From Larus michahellis (Eukaryota; Chordata; Aves; Charadriiformes; Laridae): a stretch of 64,000 nt of DNA. The stretch is taken from positions 22,793,701 to 22,857,700 of the forward strand of contig NC_133900.1 of the NCBI RefSeq assembly GCF_964199755.1. The letters run 5' to 3'. A model generated the notes under the pieces. It did not search any database and was not told the DNA's origin. It saw only the letters and a list, made by a program, of their open reading frames with translations. Of this stretch, positions 46,567 to 61,290 are shown one piece after another. Position numbers and translations under genes: made by a program. The number at the start of each line of letters is the position of its first letter. The first letter of the stretch is position 1.

Positions 46567-49500
46567 TAATAATTTTAAATTAATTTCTGTAGCATCATCT
46601 TTGTGTGGCTTTGGGAAGACTATTTGTATATCCCGCTATAGACCTTGCAGAAGCAAATACCAATTGTGAAGGAAGATTTTGACCATGCAACTACTCTTTC
46701 AAGATTAGAAAAAAGAGTAGCCTAGACCACAGGTAAAAAATCCAGATTGAAATATGTTTAACAAATATGGAAAGTTAATGCTCTCTTGCATATTGCTTTG
46801 TGAGTTATTAGCACCTTTCTCCATGGCTGAAAGTGTATTAATGAGCTGGAAGACAAAGCAATCTAATCAGAAGAGATCAGCAGTAATTTATCCTGCAGAA
46901 GATTTACATGCAGCAGCCATGTGTGTTTGTTTATGATCTCTACATCTGGTAATGAGTTTTTGACATGACGGAAAGCTGCGGTAGAATAATGCACTCTGTT
47001 CCTCACACTGACTAATTAATGCTCTACTTAATCTGGAAAAAGGCACTTTAAAAATAAACACTAATTTTCAGCAGACCGTAAAGAATAGGTAACAACTGAA
47101 TCACATAGCACAGGTGTAAAAAATGGTGTAGCAACCTCACAAGCATTAAAAAGGTGATTTTTAACTCCCAGAATACCACACGAAGAATGTGTGCACAAAT
47201 ATATATACACACCTCTCCGACACTGCAAATAGTACATTAATGTGTCCAATTTTTTCTGAAAGAGAGGTGCAAATACACATTTTCTCCTTGCAGCAGTTTT
47301 CCTTTTGCAGCACTTCAAGAGCAACAGACCTTAGATACCCGCAGAGATGATGAAAGCCCGAGTTATAATCTGTAGGAATGACAAAAACCAGCAAGAGATG
47401 GAAGAGCTAAAATATTCCCTGTCATTCACACTCCAGGTGTTAAACTATGGTTTGCGTTCACAAGTTACCTACAGTAACACTCTTGGCCATCACCCCGGAC
47501 CTCATTCTGACAACTGATAAAATAAGCTGTAAATCACAATTTCCGCAAGTGACATTGACAAGAAAAGCAGCCAGTGCAACGACGGTTAGACATGAGATCC
47601 CCACCAAAAAAAAAAAAAAAGGCTGGGGAGATGGTGTTCAGCCCATCTGGCTGATGGGGGGATTGCGGGGGTGGGGGCTCGGTGTCCTCAGCTTCCACTG
47701 AAGTCATTCCATCGCTTTTAGTCACTTCACCAAGACCTTGTCTCCACAGGATGTTATGCTGGAACAGCTACTGCATTTACATTCACACCCTATCTCATTC
47801 CAGGATAACTTCCTCACATTGACGTGCCCTTAGAAGTACAAGAAAGAGCATTCGTCTGTGGCTGCACTTAGCCCTAGGCTGAAGTCTCATGAGGTAACAG
47901 AGAATAGAGATTTGGCTTTATCTTATAAACTGTGCTAATATATATCACCACCCTTTGGACTGAAACCAACTTCTTCTCTCTAATCTCCCAATCATTTCCC
48001 ACAGAAAGCGTGTTCTTTCTCTAGCCCACGAAAGAAGGCAAGGACGTTAGGAAAATCAGAAGGATTGCAGGGCACAGAAAGCCTGTGTGAGCTGCATCCA
48101 AGAGCAAATTTCCCAGCCTAAGACACCAGAGGTACGAAATGGCCCCTTTCAGTGACTAAGAAATGACCTTAGTAGCTAAAAGAAAAATTGCTTAGGCTGC
48201 TGAGGAGCAACACTGCAGAGACTTGGGACTGATTCCCCAGCTGGAATTAAAGGTAATTCAGGTAAAACAGATAAACACAGAGCAAACGAATGAGTAGAGA
48301 TTGAAGCTTTTAACATGTATTGAAGTGACAGTGTCAAAGTATGGTTTCTTCTGCCAAGCACAACTCTATCCTCCCACTCATACAGCCAGTGTACAAAGTC
48401 TGTAACTCAGGAGTTCTTGTGTGCTCTTTAGCTGCAATAGAAAATGCATTTTGGCAGTCCTCACAGCTGAGACCCCCAGCCATTCCCCCACAGAGACCAT
48501 CTGCAACATCCCCATCTCCCGTGTTCAGATTGCCCGACGAGAGCAGCAAGGACCAAGCAGAGAACCTCACATCTGACAGGGCGATATATGCTGGCAGATA
48601 CACCCTGTGAGGTACAACCAGGCAAGCTCAATAATTACAGGAATGGAGCATTGTCGAAATGGAACCAGCAATTCCCTAAAGGCCCTTTGGTTTCAGGAAA
48701 AGAGTGTGCAGGCTGAAGTCTGCAGAGAAGTGCCAGCCCCTGCTGCAGCACTAAGCATAAGCGAGCAAATTATGGTTTTTGTCGGTGCCTGTACCTCAGT
48801 GGGTTCCTAGGTCTGCAGAGCATCTTTCTTCCATTTAGACTAATTCTTTGGTTTCTTTTCTTCCTACAGAAAACAAGTGACAGCTTCAAACCACGTAGGG
48901 CTGTAGTTTTAGTGCTGCAGAATCCCCCCTTACCCACTTCTTCTCTTTCCTCAATTCTTCTCTATCTGATTTACTGTTTACTTACAGACCATATGGGAAA
49001 CACGTTGGGAAAGCATGCATCCGGGTTCACGTTCAGAATAAATTCTTTTTATGACTATTCCCATGACCTGCAGCAATAGACTGGATTAGTCACCCACAAC
49101 TATGTATAATCATACAATCATTTAAATACATTTTCAAAACAGAATACGTTTTAAGATACAGATCAACTAAATATTCCTCTATAGGCTTTCTAACACCTAT
49201 TTCCTACAACTTTACCATTTCCACCTGAGATAGAAGGCATTATCTCTCAAGCATGGAGTCGATATAAATATAAGAACATAAACACATCTGAAAGTGCAGC
49301 CTGGAGACTATTAGTGCTACCTGGTCTGCTCAGTTTTCTTAAGAAAAGAATGATGAACTGAAGCAGGAAAAGAGCTGAAAAAGGATGTTGACGCTGAAGT
49401 AAAAGTGCCATCTATCAATAGGTGCAAAAATACCCCCAAAACAATTCTTTTATTATTCTCTGCCTGTTCCAGAAAACCAAACTCCCTCTAATTTTAGGTT

Positions 49501-51276
49501 CATCCAAAAGCAGAATTGTAAAAGCTTTCTGCTGAACAGAGGGTAGAATATTTCCCAAGCAGAATCTATCGTTTAATCCAAAACCAAATAAACAAAAGGT
49601 CAAATTCAACCTCACCCATTACACTTAGCAACAAAATTGAAAGGAAATCTTGAAAAAGTCATTTTGAAATACTTCAAATCTTTTCAAGCTGAAACATTCT
49701 GAAGTCTATTTATAATGTAAAAAATTAAGTCAATGACACAAGGCTAAATAAATTTACCAGAATAAAGTCTAAAATAAAATTTATAAAAGCAAAATTAATA
49801 ACTGCATTTTTTCTATGTAAGTAATAAGACAGCTATGTCCTGTACTACTTCATCATCTTATTCAGGATTTTTTTTTAATTTTTTTTTTAATTTGTCATCA
49901 GCCTCTGGGTTGAAGAAAAATCTGACTTTTCCCCTTTGCTTTGGGAAATGGTTCTGATAATCTTTTAAGTGCAGAATGCTCATAGCTCTCCCCCGCCTCC
50001 CCTCCCTCCACCGTCCACCCCGCAGAAGCCAGCAAGCTCATCTGCTGCAGGACATTCGCAGAACACCCCATCGGCCGAACTGACGGATCGCATCACGTTA
50101 CAAGACTTAAACAGAACACACGGAAATCTTCCTTTTGTTAAAGTCATACACAAAAAGATGGAAAAAAATAAAGATATTTCATATGGGAACTTGGCTTCTT
50201 ATAACTTTTTTTCTTACGAAATGGAGGTGGGGTGTTATTTCTACAGGTAAATGTTGGAATACCGTTGTAACCCTCTAAAAAGGAAAAGGGTGTTTGGTTT
50301 TCTTCTTTTCAAGAAATGCTTTCCCCATATGCTTCCGAGACGGTGTGGGCAGTACTGTAAAGTCTTTCCACCTCACCACAAGCTTGCAGTTCAGCAGAAC
50401 AACTCGAGCAAGCGCTCAGCCGTGAGCACCTGAGCAAGTCTCCTCCTCGTCAGCACGAAGGATGCTGAAGGAGGAGGGACCTGCCCTCATTTTTGCAGCA
50501 AAGCACATGGTGCCCAGCTTTCCCTTCAGTCAGCTGGCTGGCAGGCGCACGCAAGCCCGTAGTATCGACCACGCTGCACGGAAAGCCGAACTGTTCCTGG
50601 AATAGTCAGCAATCAATCTCTGCCGGCCGGCTGGCCTCCTTCGCCAGCTCCATTTGAACTGGGAAAATGCGGTATCTGGAAAATAATTTAAAACTGCAAA
50701 TTTCCTTTCAATGGGTTTTCTTGTTGTTCTGCTTGTTTCAGGGGAAGAAGGCTAGAGGGGGAAGAGTCATTACATGGTGAAAAGCAAAAAAACACATTTT
50801 CATGTGTGATTACTTATATTAATACATATCATTTTACATACATAGTACATCTACATATGGAACCTATTATTATTGAGGAAATGTTTTTTTAATGAGGAAG
50901 ACCAAACAATACTTAAGAGAGAATATGTTCAAACCGATGTTAATTTGCAGCAGAAGTAACAAAATATTTTAATAACAAACAGTAAAAAGACTGGCATTGA
51001 TACCCAGGATCAGCCCAGTCCTATGTTTACACCTTGAGATCTGATTTGCATGGCTTTTCCAAGCTTTGAAAACCTCCTAAGCTGAAATTTAAACTCTGAC
51101 TCTGTCGAGGACTTTTAGGGGTAAGACCGGTGCTTCAGCTCTACAGAGAAACAGAGATAGCTCAGTATATTTCTGTTTTCCAGATCCATGGAAGCATTTT
51201 TATTCCCTCCACTTTTTTTACAGAGCCTGTGCCTGCCCTCCTTTCCTAGCCCACAAACTCATTCAAAAATAAATTA

Positions 51277-51293
51277 AAAAAAAAAAAAAAAAA
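51277..51293. repeat. Poly-A run
   Basis: About 17 A following AAATAAATT; low-complexity. Confidence 0.85.
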
Positions 51294-54200
51294 GAGAGAT
51301 TTAGGTAATACAATCACTTCTGTATAAATGTAGCTAATTATATTCTCAATTGCTGAGCACTGTTTCCTCTCCCTCTCCCTGAATGCTGGGGTTAATTAAG
51401 CTTTCCTTAAATGTTGCATATGAATTAAGAAGAAACAAACAACAAAAAACGCTCGCTATTTTCAAATGAAAAAAAGCTGGGGCTAAAAAATCCTGGCAGG
51501 CTAAACATTAGTACAATAAAACTGCTGGGTTTTAAATGGTGAAAATAAAGTAAGTAAAAGCTCTCTGTTTTAAAAATGAGACACTTTCAAGAAAGGCGGT
51601 TCACTGTAGGAAAGGGGTACTTTCTTTCAGGAATCATCTCAAAAACAAGGATGAATTATTAGTATCAAATATAAACCTCAAAATAGACTCTGTTATCATA
51701 ATGCAAATATTAATGCGTATTTGCTATTCCTGCCAAATGTTATCAGTGTTGTTCCGACTCGCAGGGAACAACCTGTTCTGTGTGGATCTGACTGGGCTAG
51801 GACTGGACTAGGTTTATCATTTTAACACCAGTATCGTTGTTTTGTTCACCTTAAGAAACCACAGCATGAGAAATGATTGGATACTGCACGAGTGCCTGCA
51901 CTGGCTCTTTAGGAAAAGCCTTTAGGAGCCCCAGCACTGGGAGATCAGTAGAGCAGCTCCTGTGGTCCAGGGATATGTCACTGCCCGTGGCTCTCACCAC
52001 CTACATTAACTTGTCCTCTTTAGTTACTCTTGTCAAACCAGGGGTTTTCAGCACTTTTTTTTAAATCAGTTGAACTACTTTTCCTGTACTCTATTTTTTT
52101 TTAATTTAGCAACTTTCTAAGCTTCGTTCCTATGTTTTCCAAGTCTTTCTTTCAACAGTACAGTGTTAGAATGGCAGTGAAATCAGCACAAGACACTCCA
52201 TACTGGCTTGATGCAACCTAATGGTTGCATCCCGCAGGAGTGATATACGCAAACAAATGCGTGTCCTGAGAAAGACAAAATCTGTAATAACGCCCTGTAT
52301 GTGTTTTGAATGCAGTTCCTGATTTTGAATCTGCAGAGTGCAAAACCTGTCCTACTTAGTACACAGCAAGAAAGAAGACAAATTATAATTTCTTCTGTTA
52401 CTTAGGTGACACATAGATACTACCAAATGCAACACCGGATGCATTCCGAGTCTTGTGTAACAACAAGATTTCAAATTATAAATGTCACACAGGCATCATT
52501 TCAGGCTTTGAAATATGGTTCACTTGTTACCAAATATGATGTGTCAATTGATTTATCAAATTCACAAGAAAGAAGAAACCAAGCTATCTCCCAGCAAGTC
52601 CAGGACTGCTTCCGATGAAATGTAGATTGACAGAAGAGAGATTTATTACCATGGTTTCTTAATGCTATGTTTTACAGTTTAGCAAGCATTCCTACTGTGC
52701 TCCACATGGTACTTTTACCAAGCACGATAGGCTCATGTGGATTTCCACCGCCTGCCTGACTCAGTGGGTCATCGGCTGCCTGTGCACCTTTGATGCTGCC
52801 TGTCCGTTGCCCATTTCTACAAACTGAGCTATTTTTAGAAGAACTTATTGGATGGAAATAATCTCACGGGGGCAAGGGAAAAAAGGGAAAAAGAGAAGAA
52901 AAAAGAACATGATAAGAATGGCAGATTTGTTTTTAAAAGTCAGGCTGATCTTTAACGCGCCTACAGTAGCACTGAGGCCAAACTGAGTTGTACTCAATTT
53001 TACAACATCAATTAAAAGGAGAGGGATTCATCTGGCCACTGCTCCTCACAAACACTTATAGCCATGTCTCATATTAGAAACTCGTAAAAAGCAATACTGA
53101 AAGACCTGGAAACGTTGACAATAACTTAGCTTGGGACTACATGAAACAGAACATGCCTACTCTTTGATCCCATTAAAATGTAAGGGGGTTTCTTGGACAC
53201 GGGAAAAATCGTTTTGCCATATCAAAATCTAATTGCACAAAACAGCATTGGGTAGTCCATGCATCAGTTGGTCTGACAGCAGTGAACTGTTAGGAAACGA
53301 CAGGCACGTAAGTGACAGCAGTGGAATATGGCTGCAAAAATACATTTTAATTTGAAAATTAAAAAAAAAAACATAAAAGCTTGATGCATCTTCTGTTATT
53401 TCTGCTATCTAATTAATAATATACATTAAATTAGAAGACATTTTAATCTTAAGGAATTAAAGAAATAATCCTTGGATTTAGCAAGCTCAAACACGTATTT
53501 GATTTTAAGTGCATTAAGTAATTCCGTTGGTTACAGGGAATTTTTTATGCACATGAAAATCTTTGAAATGCTGTAGGGTAACACTCTAAACTTCGACTAG
53601 GCTAGAAATGAGAAGGTATTAATAGTCTGGCTTTGGTTGATGTGATAATGGTGATGAAATTCAGCTGAAAAGTTAAATTCAGATTTCAAACTCAGTCAGA
53701 CTTCTTAACTCAGTCAGACCAATTTCTAATTAGCCATTAAGAAACAAATGCCTTCCTTGGTGCAAGACACGTATGAAAGTAACAAAAAATATGTTCAGAG
53801 CTAACTAGAGAACTCTTTTGTTCATGTTCATGCTTAATTCCTACTTCTCTAGGTTTCATGTACAAATTAGACAGCTTAGAACAGCAACCTTACACATCAT
53901 TTATAAAATCCATTGCACATGTAGAATTGAAGGAAGCTGACTGCTGCAATACACATCTAGCCAACTGGAAGCCAGATAATGAAAACATTTTTGGTTTGAA
54001 ATAGCTACAAAATGTAGTACATCTCCAGGATTACCTGGTTTTAAAATACCACACCTGGCTAGTGATTCATTTGCAGCTTTTGCTGCTTCACCTTTAATAG
54101 CAAATTCATTGCATGGGCTAGGGGATGTTCACTTCAGAGGAGGCGCTGGTAGACTCACTTTCAGCACTGCAAAGACAGACCTGTGTATAATTAAGTGCTA

Positions 54201-56271
54201 AAGACAACACAAATATTTATAGTGCAATATATATGGAGCACATCGTCACCAAAATATGAATTTCTGAAAACCCTACATCTTAGAGAAATAATTAAATATA
54301 CCCTAAAACCCCCTACTATGCCTTCATAAGTAAGAAAGGAGACATATATACATGTACACGTTTGTAAAGGATAACACAAGTAGGACACAAAACCCAAACG
54401 AACATACTGTTACTGTATGAGCAGGTCAAATGAACGCGATGATAATACTACCGATTAATTTTTTAAAAAGTCTCTAACAAAAGTTGAAAACTTTCCATCA
54501 CATGAGAGAGACTTTTTGGCTGTATTTATATATCATCCCGAGTAAACTGGCTGAATTGCAAAGACAGAACACTATCCTAGAATAAGGAAAGGAAAATGCT
54601 TTTGCTCAGGACTGACATCTATCAATATAGAATAGCCATTTTTTTGCCATTGTTTGAAGTAAGGGAAGTAATTAAAGTACGCAAAACCATTTTGATACCA
54701 CTGCCCTATTTCCTGCACCTGTTAGTAACAAAATGCCTCCCCCCGACTCTATACGAGCTGTTCATTAACTCTCCACAATAAACATCATACTTCCATATCA
54801 CACATTGCAGAGCTCCCCTAAACTGGGAAGTTGGGCAACTGCGTTGCTCTATGCAAAACCAGCCAAGTCCAGTCAGGAAACAGATTAATTTGAAAGCCTT
54901 AATTAATGACTGAACATTTACACAGCCAAGATTTATGAGTTATAAGGAAGTAAGTCCAAAACATAACACTCCCTCCTGCATGCAAGCTCTCTTTTTAATG
55001 GTAAACAATTAGCCTCGGGTGAGATACTGTCTAAATTCTCAAGTTCACTTTCTTCCTCCAACTTCCAAGCATTGAAAGAAGACAAATGAATTTCATGCTC
55101 CTTTTTCCCCCCCTTCTCTTCCATAAATATTGTTGTTAATGAAGACAAAATATAGATTTTTTTTTTTTTAAATAAATCAATGAGTTTAAAAATGTTTTTT
55201 TTTAGTTCACAAGTGCAAAAACAGTACACGGAAAAAGAAGAGGAAAGGAAAGAAAAGAATACTTCCTGGATGGGTAAAGTTTATAAAACTTATTTTCTAC
55301 ATAAGCTTGAATAAAATCATAAACAAGAAAATATTTGGTCTTTTAAATAAAAAGGTCTTTTTATAAATATATGTACACATACACAGTTATTAAAATACAT
55401 ATAATCACACAAAATACTCTCTTAAAATCCAAAGAGATCCCCATTTTTCTTCCTTCAGTTTACTTCACTGAATTCACAAATACTTTTGCAAATTTAGTAA
55501 CAACAAATGTTAGAAATGAAGAATAAGTTTTCAGCTTTTAACATTTTGACTATATTCCACTTCTGAAGAGAACTGACATCTTATTATGATGAGCGCTTAC
55601 TATTTGAATATTAAAACAAGACTGCCAATTCTTGTTGGGAATTCCTCAGGCCTTAAACTAGAAAAGTCAAAATCAAGAGAAGTTTTGTTCTCTCTTGTTT
55701 ACGCTAAATTACCGGACACATTTTCTTGCCTGCAAATTTTGTTTCGCTAACAAAGGAACGCGGTTTGTTTCTTCCCCTGGTTTATATAACACGTAAATAC
55801 ACAAAAATGACCACAGAAATGGCACGATCTCATAAAGCAGTAACACGTCTGATTACAAGAGCCTGCGATGAGCCCGCATCCCTTCAGCCATGGTGTACAC
55901 CCTCCCTGGCAAAGGATGTCCCCGAGACTCCTCTCTCCAGGTACACAGCCACAACCACGACCTGCAGAGGTAACCAGAAACGCAACCGGCATGTGGCTTT
56001 TGGGTTGGGTTTTTTTGCTTGCTTGTGGTGGTGTGGCAGTGCTGAACACCCAAGCCCCTATCATTGCCTGTCATAAGAAAGATCCCCAACAACCTGCCCT
56101 CCTGGCTTCTTCTCTTTGGTCCTTCATTCTTGGCTGAACGTGAAAGCCGTGCCTTGCAAGGCTGCCCAAGAGAGATTGAGCGGAAGGAGTTTTCCTGACA
56201 CAGACTCACAAATACTTGTAAACATCTCGCAGCAGATACCCACAGAGTCTCATCTATGAGCCGGGTATATT

Positions 56272-56288
56272 CCCCCCCCCCCGCCCCT
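56272..56288. repeat. Poly-C run
   Basis: C12-G-C4 in the AFG2A intron. Confidence 0.85.
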
Positions 56289-59200
56289 TCATCAGTTTGT
56301 CATCAAATGGGAGCTCACTGAGAGCAGTTCCGGAAAAAGACAAAAGTTGGTTTATCCCAGTAAAAAGCACAATAAGACCAAAATATACAAGACAAAACAG
56401 AAGACAGATTGCTGCTCTCCCCCTCCTTTCCCTCCAATGTTGTGTTTCACTGTGCCATGTTAAGTATAATAGTAATAGCCTAGTTTTATCACAAATTTAC
56501 TTTGTGTGCTAGGAAATTAAGTCTCAAACACCACAAAGCCAGTCTCTGTAAGATGCTAATGACTCTGAAATCATAACTAATCCCCCCACCCCGCTTCCCT
56601 AAATGAGAAAATAAACGATCAAACAAATAAAATCCAAAGCAGCTCTTTTAAACTGGGCAAAACGCTCTTGGTTCTCCTCCCCTGACAATGGGGATGTCAA
56701 GCCCAATTAGCGATTGCAGTCATCTTGGGTTTTGCTCTGTTTTCTTCCACTGCAAGTGGTCAACCCCAATCCAATGGCTCACTTCTATACACACAATGCC
56801 ATGGACAAATTGCAGAAGACTAAGACCTGAAAAGTTTTTTTTTCCTACCCTACTACGCTTGACGTTTTCATTACCCAAAGACAGGAAACAAAAAGCTTGA
56901 GCTGAGAACTAGGTGATAGTTTGAAAAAGTTTAATTAAAAAGCAAAATGGTCCGCGGAATTGCTTCTAACATAGCTAATAATTTGCTGCAGAGTTATTAT
57001 TGCACTGTTTCCATCTGCCAATAACCATTTAATCCTTTTGCCAAAGGCAATCTAAAGCTTTATGTATTTCCATATGTATTTAAGGGAAACCATAAAAGAT
57101 AACTTGGAAATAACAAACTTCCAATTTTTGACATACAAAACTCTGAGCTACAATGGTGCCAGCACCCATCAGCTTTTCAGTAGTGCCAAGAAACGTTACC
57201 TGACAGCTTCTACTCCAGGCAATGGTTTGAACGCTAAGACCAAAATTTTGTGCCAATACAAAATCTTTGTTAGGAGTCAAATACAAAAGAGAAAGCCAGC
57301 GACAGATAGCTCCCCTTAGAGTGCCGCCTTCAGTGGGATTGCAGCTCTCCTTCTCGTGGACTGCCAGTGTCCAGGCACGCTGTGAAAACAGAAGTTACAT
57401 GGCAAGAACTAAAATTTCCCTCTTTGACAACCCAGCTTTCGCTGCAAATACTTGAAAGTTTCTCTGTTCCCACATTGAGCATCAGTGACTACCTTAATTA
57501 CCAACTACTTCTCAAACTGTTTTGGAATTACTGCTGAGCAGCTTAATCTCACCAAAGAGCCTCCAACTCCAACAATGACATTGCTAAAGTTTGTGGATAA
57601 AAAAAGAAAGGAGAACAAAAGCAGATATTTCAACTATTCTTTCCCAAAAAATCTCACTTAGAAAAATAAAATTCTACATAATCAAAACCTCTTTGAAAGG
57701 AATACAGTGGAGTGCATTTTCAAACTCAGATAATTTAATGGCATGACAAGTGTGTAAGCTTCCAGCTCATACACATTTTTAGGGATAGGAAATATTAAAA
57801 TATGTTTAGATATTATTTTATTATTCATTATTAGGTTCCAAATTTTCACAACAGAAACAACTACTTCACTGATGACTGCCAAAGGCAAACATCCTATTTC
57901 ATATGTACACAAAGAAACCAGTATATGTTCAAATATTTTAATTCATACACACACACCTCTCCAATCTTTGCAGTTCAGTGAAGTGTAAACAGTTAGTGTT
58001 GTTACTATAATACACATTCTTCATTCACAGCAAAAATACTCAGGTAGATTAATAAGCTTTTATACCTGGGCTCTATTATTCCTCTGCCATTCATTAACAT
58101 TTCTTACACCTTGACAGCAATTTAACTGGCACAGTACCAGGAATACAAGTAGGTCAGCACAAGGTGTTCCTCTGTATGGTTTCATCTGCTATAAACATCC
58201 TATCTGAGTTAGCCTTCAGGTACTACATTTAAATATTCCTAGTGCAAATTAAGATAATAATCAGAAGTATTTTGCATATCCAAGTCCAAGTACTACCCTT
58301 ATTTTTGGAGGACTGCTTCTGTTAAGGACGGAAAGGAAATTTTACTGCGGAAGCGGGGAGCCCTCCGCAGCTCTCCTGGCCAAGCTGATGCCTGAGATTA
58401 TGCCTCAGTGCTACTTCGTGGGAAACCCTCTCGAAATCCTCAGCATATCCAAGGGGAAAATTTATATACACATAGAGAAAGGTGAATTGAACACTGAGGT
58501 TTGCTAGTCGGACATTGTGTACTATCAAAAGTCATCATAACAGGCACTTAACCTAGTCAGACACACGCTAATCTTAAGGGCATGAGAAATAGCAATGGAT
58601 ATGTAAGAATATTTACTTTTTCCCCCCTGTTTATGAAAATAGTGGATCAGTGGTCTCACAGAAAACGAAACAAAAAAAACTTCACACATATCTTTTGCTA
58701 ATGTACTAAGACGTATTCAGTATTTACAGCAACTTGTATACGTTGAGGATCTGGCCCTGAAGTTGGTGTATAAGAGTCAAGGATCAGGAATTAATTCTCT
58801 ATGAAGTGCAATGACTTTTTGGTGACATTCTTTAAATTGTATGCCTTGTCTTATACTTCAGGACTACAATTGAGTCACACTCAAAGCAGAAAGCTCAATT
58901 CTAACCACATACCCTGTGACACATCATAACTTACAAGATCAAGTGTCAGTACTACAGGTTTAAATCAGAAAAACAGGTCGGTGTCAGGAAAAGGTGCTTA
59001 ATTTTTTTTTCTTTTCCTTTTTTTAACATAAAAGCAAATTCTACCACTCTGAGCAGAGTGTTTGTGTTATGTAAATGAAAATACTTCAAAAGGCAGAAAT
59101 AAACTAACATTTTCAATTCCTTCCTGATCATTGCAAATGCAATTTTTAGTCTGAACACTATATACCTCCATTTGTGATCACTGGTCTACTGAAAGAGTGT

Positions 59201-61194
59201 GCTTTAAGACATTCAAGAATAATCCCTGCTGTCTGATTAAAAAAAAAAAAGGAAGAATGAATTAAATTAAAAGTTGCTAGAAATAACTCACAGGCAAAAA
59301 ATAAAACTAAAAGAAAACAATAGCAGTAGCCTAAAGAGACATATTTTTTCCTTCAGGAATGAATTCCCATCTGCTTTTAAAGAGCAACATGTTTTTCCAT
59401 TGCTGGGAATTACAGCCAAAACCAGGACAATAAAGCAGCAAAGCCACAGGCAAGAGCGGAGGGCAAGTGAAGCTGGCTGAGAGAGTATCAGTCTAAGTCG
59501 CTCTTTTACAAGCCTGTGTTTTGGTGACAGCTCAAGAGTCCCCCACTGTGCTGGCAACACACTCCCCTCTGCCACCCAGACCAAAGGGGAGCTCCTGGTA
59601 ACGCCGACACATGCCAGGTAGCGTGGAAAAGGGAAGGTAAGGGCAGGGGAAGGAGGCAAACAGCATCACCAGCGTCTCCCACGGCCTCGGCTGCTTTGGT
59701 GAAAATACAGGAGTTTTATGAAAGTTTTATGAGCAGCCCCATCGGCAGAGGATCGCTTACCCCTGGCACCAGCAATGCTCCTATGGCAGGTTCTTTCTCC
59801 AAACAGGCATGCAACAAGAAACAACCCTTGAAAGGCACAAGGAGGGCAAAAGCAAATGCAAGTGCTCATTTACAGAACCTGGGTGGACGATGTCATTGAA
59901 ATAGGTGATGAAGACACAGAAAGGAAGAAAAAAAAAATTGAAATTAGCTGTAAGATTCCTGCACCCTAACTGTTTCAGCATTTAGGGAATGGAAATGTTC
60001 AGCTCATTGGGCTGTATGGAGGAAGAAAATCTCAGGGTTGAGAAGCAAGCTAAATTTCATACCTCAATACTGCTTGGGGGCTTGTTCAAATTCCCTCTGG
60101 CATTTTCCCCAAGTTCCTCTGAGGATCACTGTTCTTTGAGTTACTTAGGAAGCAGTTTTGACTGTATCCCCCTGAGCTGTTAATGGGTCTGACCTTTGCG
60201 GAAATGCTAATGACCCTTCAGCCAGATGCATTAAATCTCCTCTGCTTGATTAAACTATTAGCAAATCATTATCTCCCTGAAGGATGAAATGTTCTTTCCC
60301 AGATGAGCTAGCCAAGCATAAATTTCAGTGCAAACACCCTCCTCTACTCCAAACCTTACATTTTGCATAAACGTGCTAATTGCCAACCATGCTTTATATA
60401 CTCAGAGGGTGAATGCGTACAGTACTTTATCAGCCCGCTTAGGGTAAAACCCCCCACCCCATCTCTGAAAAATGCACAAGGGGAACCAGATCTTTCTAAA
60501 GTGACTAAAAAGGAGAGTGGGGAGAGGCGGTGTGTAACACCACAAACTCTTGCGGTTCGGCACCGCCATGGCAATGAGTGATTGCCCTCGTTCCTAATCT
60601 GCCCAAGCACATTCTGCACGTACAAGGTTCTTGCGAGACCAGCAGTAAGCAAAATCCCATGGGAAGTCCTGTGCAGTTAGTTATTTCCTTTCCAGTGATT
60701 CATCTCGTTTATCCCAAACACTGACATTTGGAAAACATTCCGAATGCCAGGTATTTCCTCACCTTCCAGCCACCTGTGCCAAACACATCCTCAGCCCTGA
60801 TAAACGTGTGTAGGAAGGTGGTGATCCCATACTACCCATATTGGATGAAGGCTGAATCTCTTTTCCTCACCCACCCACACAAAAATGTTCACTTTTCAAT
60901 GAGTGATATAAATTACCAGATCCTCTGCATCATTCCAAGAGAAACTTCAGAAGTTTGTCTGAGGCTTTTATCTTGCTGCGCTTCAATTTCATGGCGTTCC
61001 TCACTTTGAAAATTGCATTTCACTGTAATACCATATCCTGGTGGGGAGCTAAGCAGAACTCCTTCAGAAAGAAAGCCCATCCAGCAGAGTCAGGCTGGAG
61101 TCATTTCAGCTCCAGATGCTTTAACTACCAAACTGTATTTTCAAATCACACACTTCTGATGAGACATACGCGGTTTTTTTGGATGTATCTTAGA

Positions 61195-61290
61195 AGTTCA
61201 AAATCTGAGGGCCCAATCCCAAGGCATGTGTTGAGCACCTTCAACAGCCGTGGAATTCAGTGGGAATTGAACACGCTCTGCATTTAGCAT
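61195..61290 (+). repeat. Possible ancient amniote interspersed repeat fragment
   Basis: CTGAGGGCCCAATCCCAAGG, then CACCTTCAACAGCCGTGGAA and TTCAGTGGGAATTGAACACG, parallels the old repeat containing GGGCCAAATCC...CTTCAACTCCCATTGAAGTCAGTGGGAGTTGAGCAC. Matching is by memory and by eye. Confidence 0.35.
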
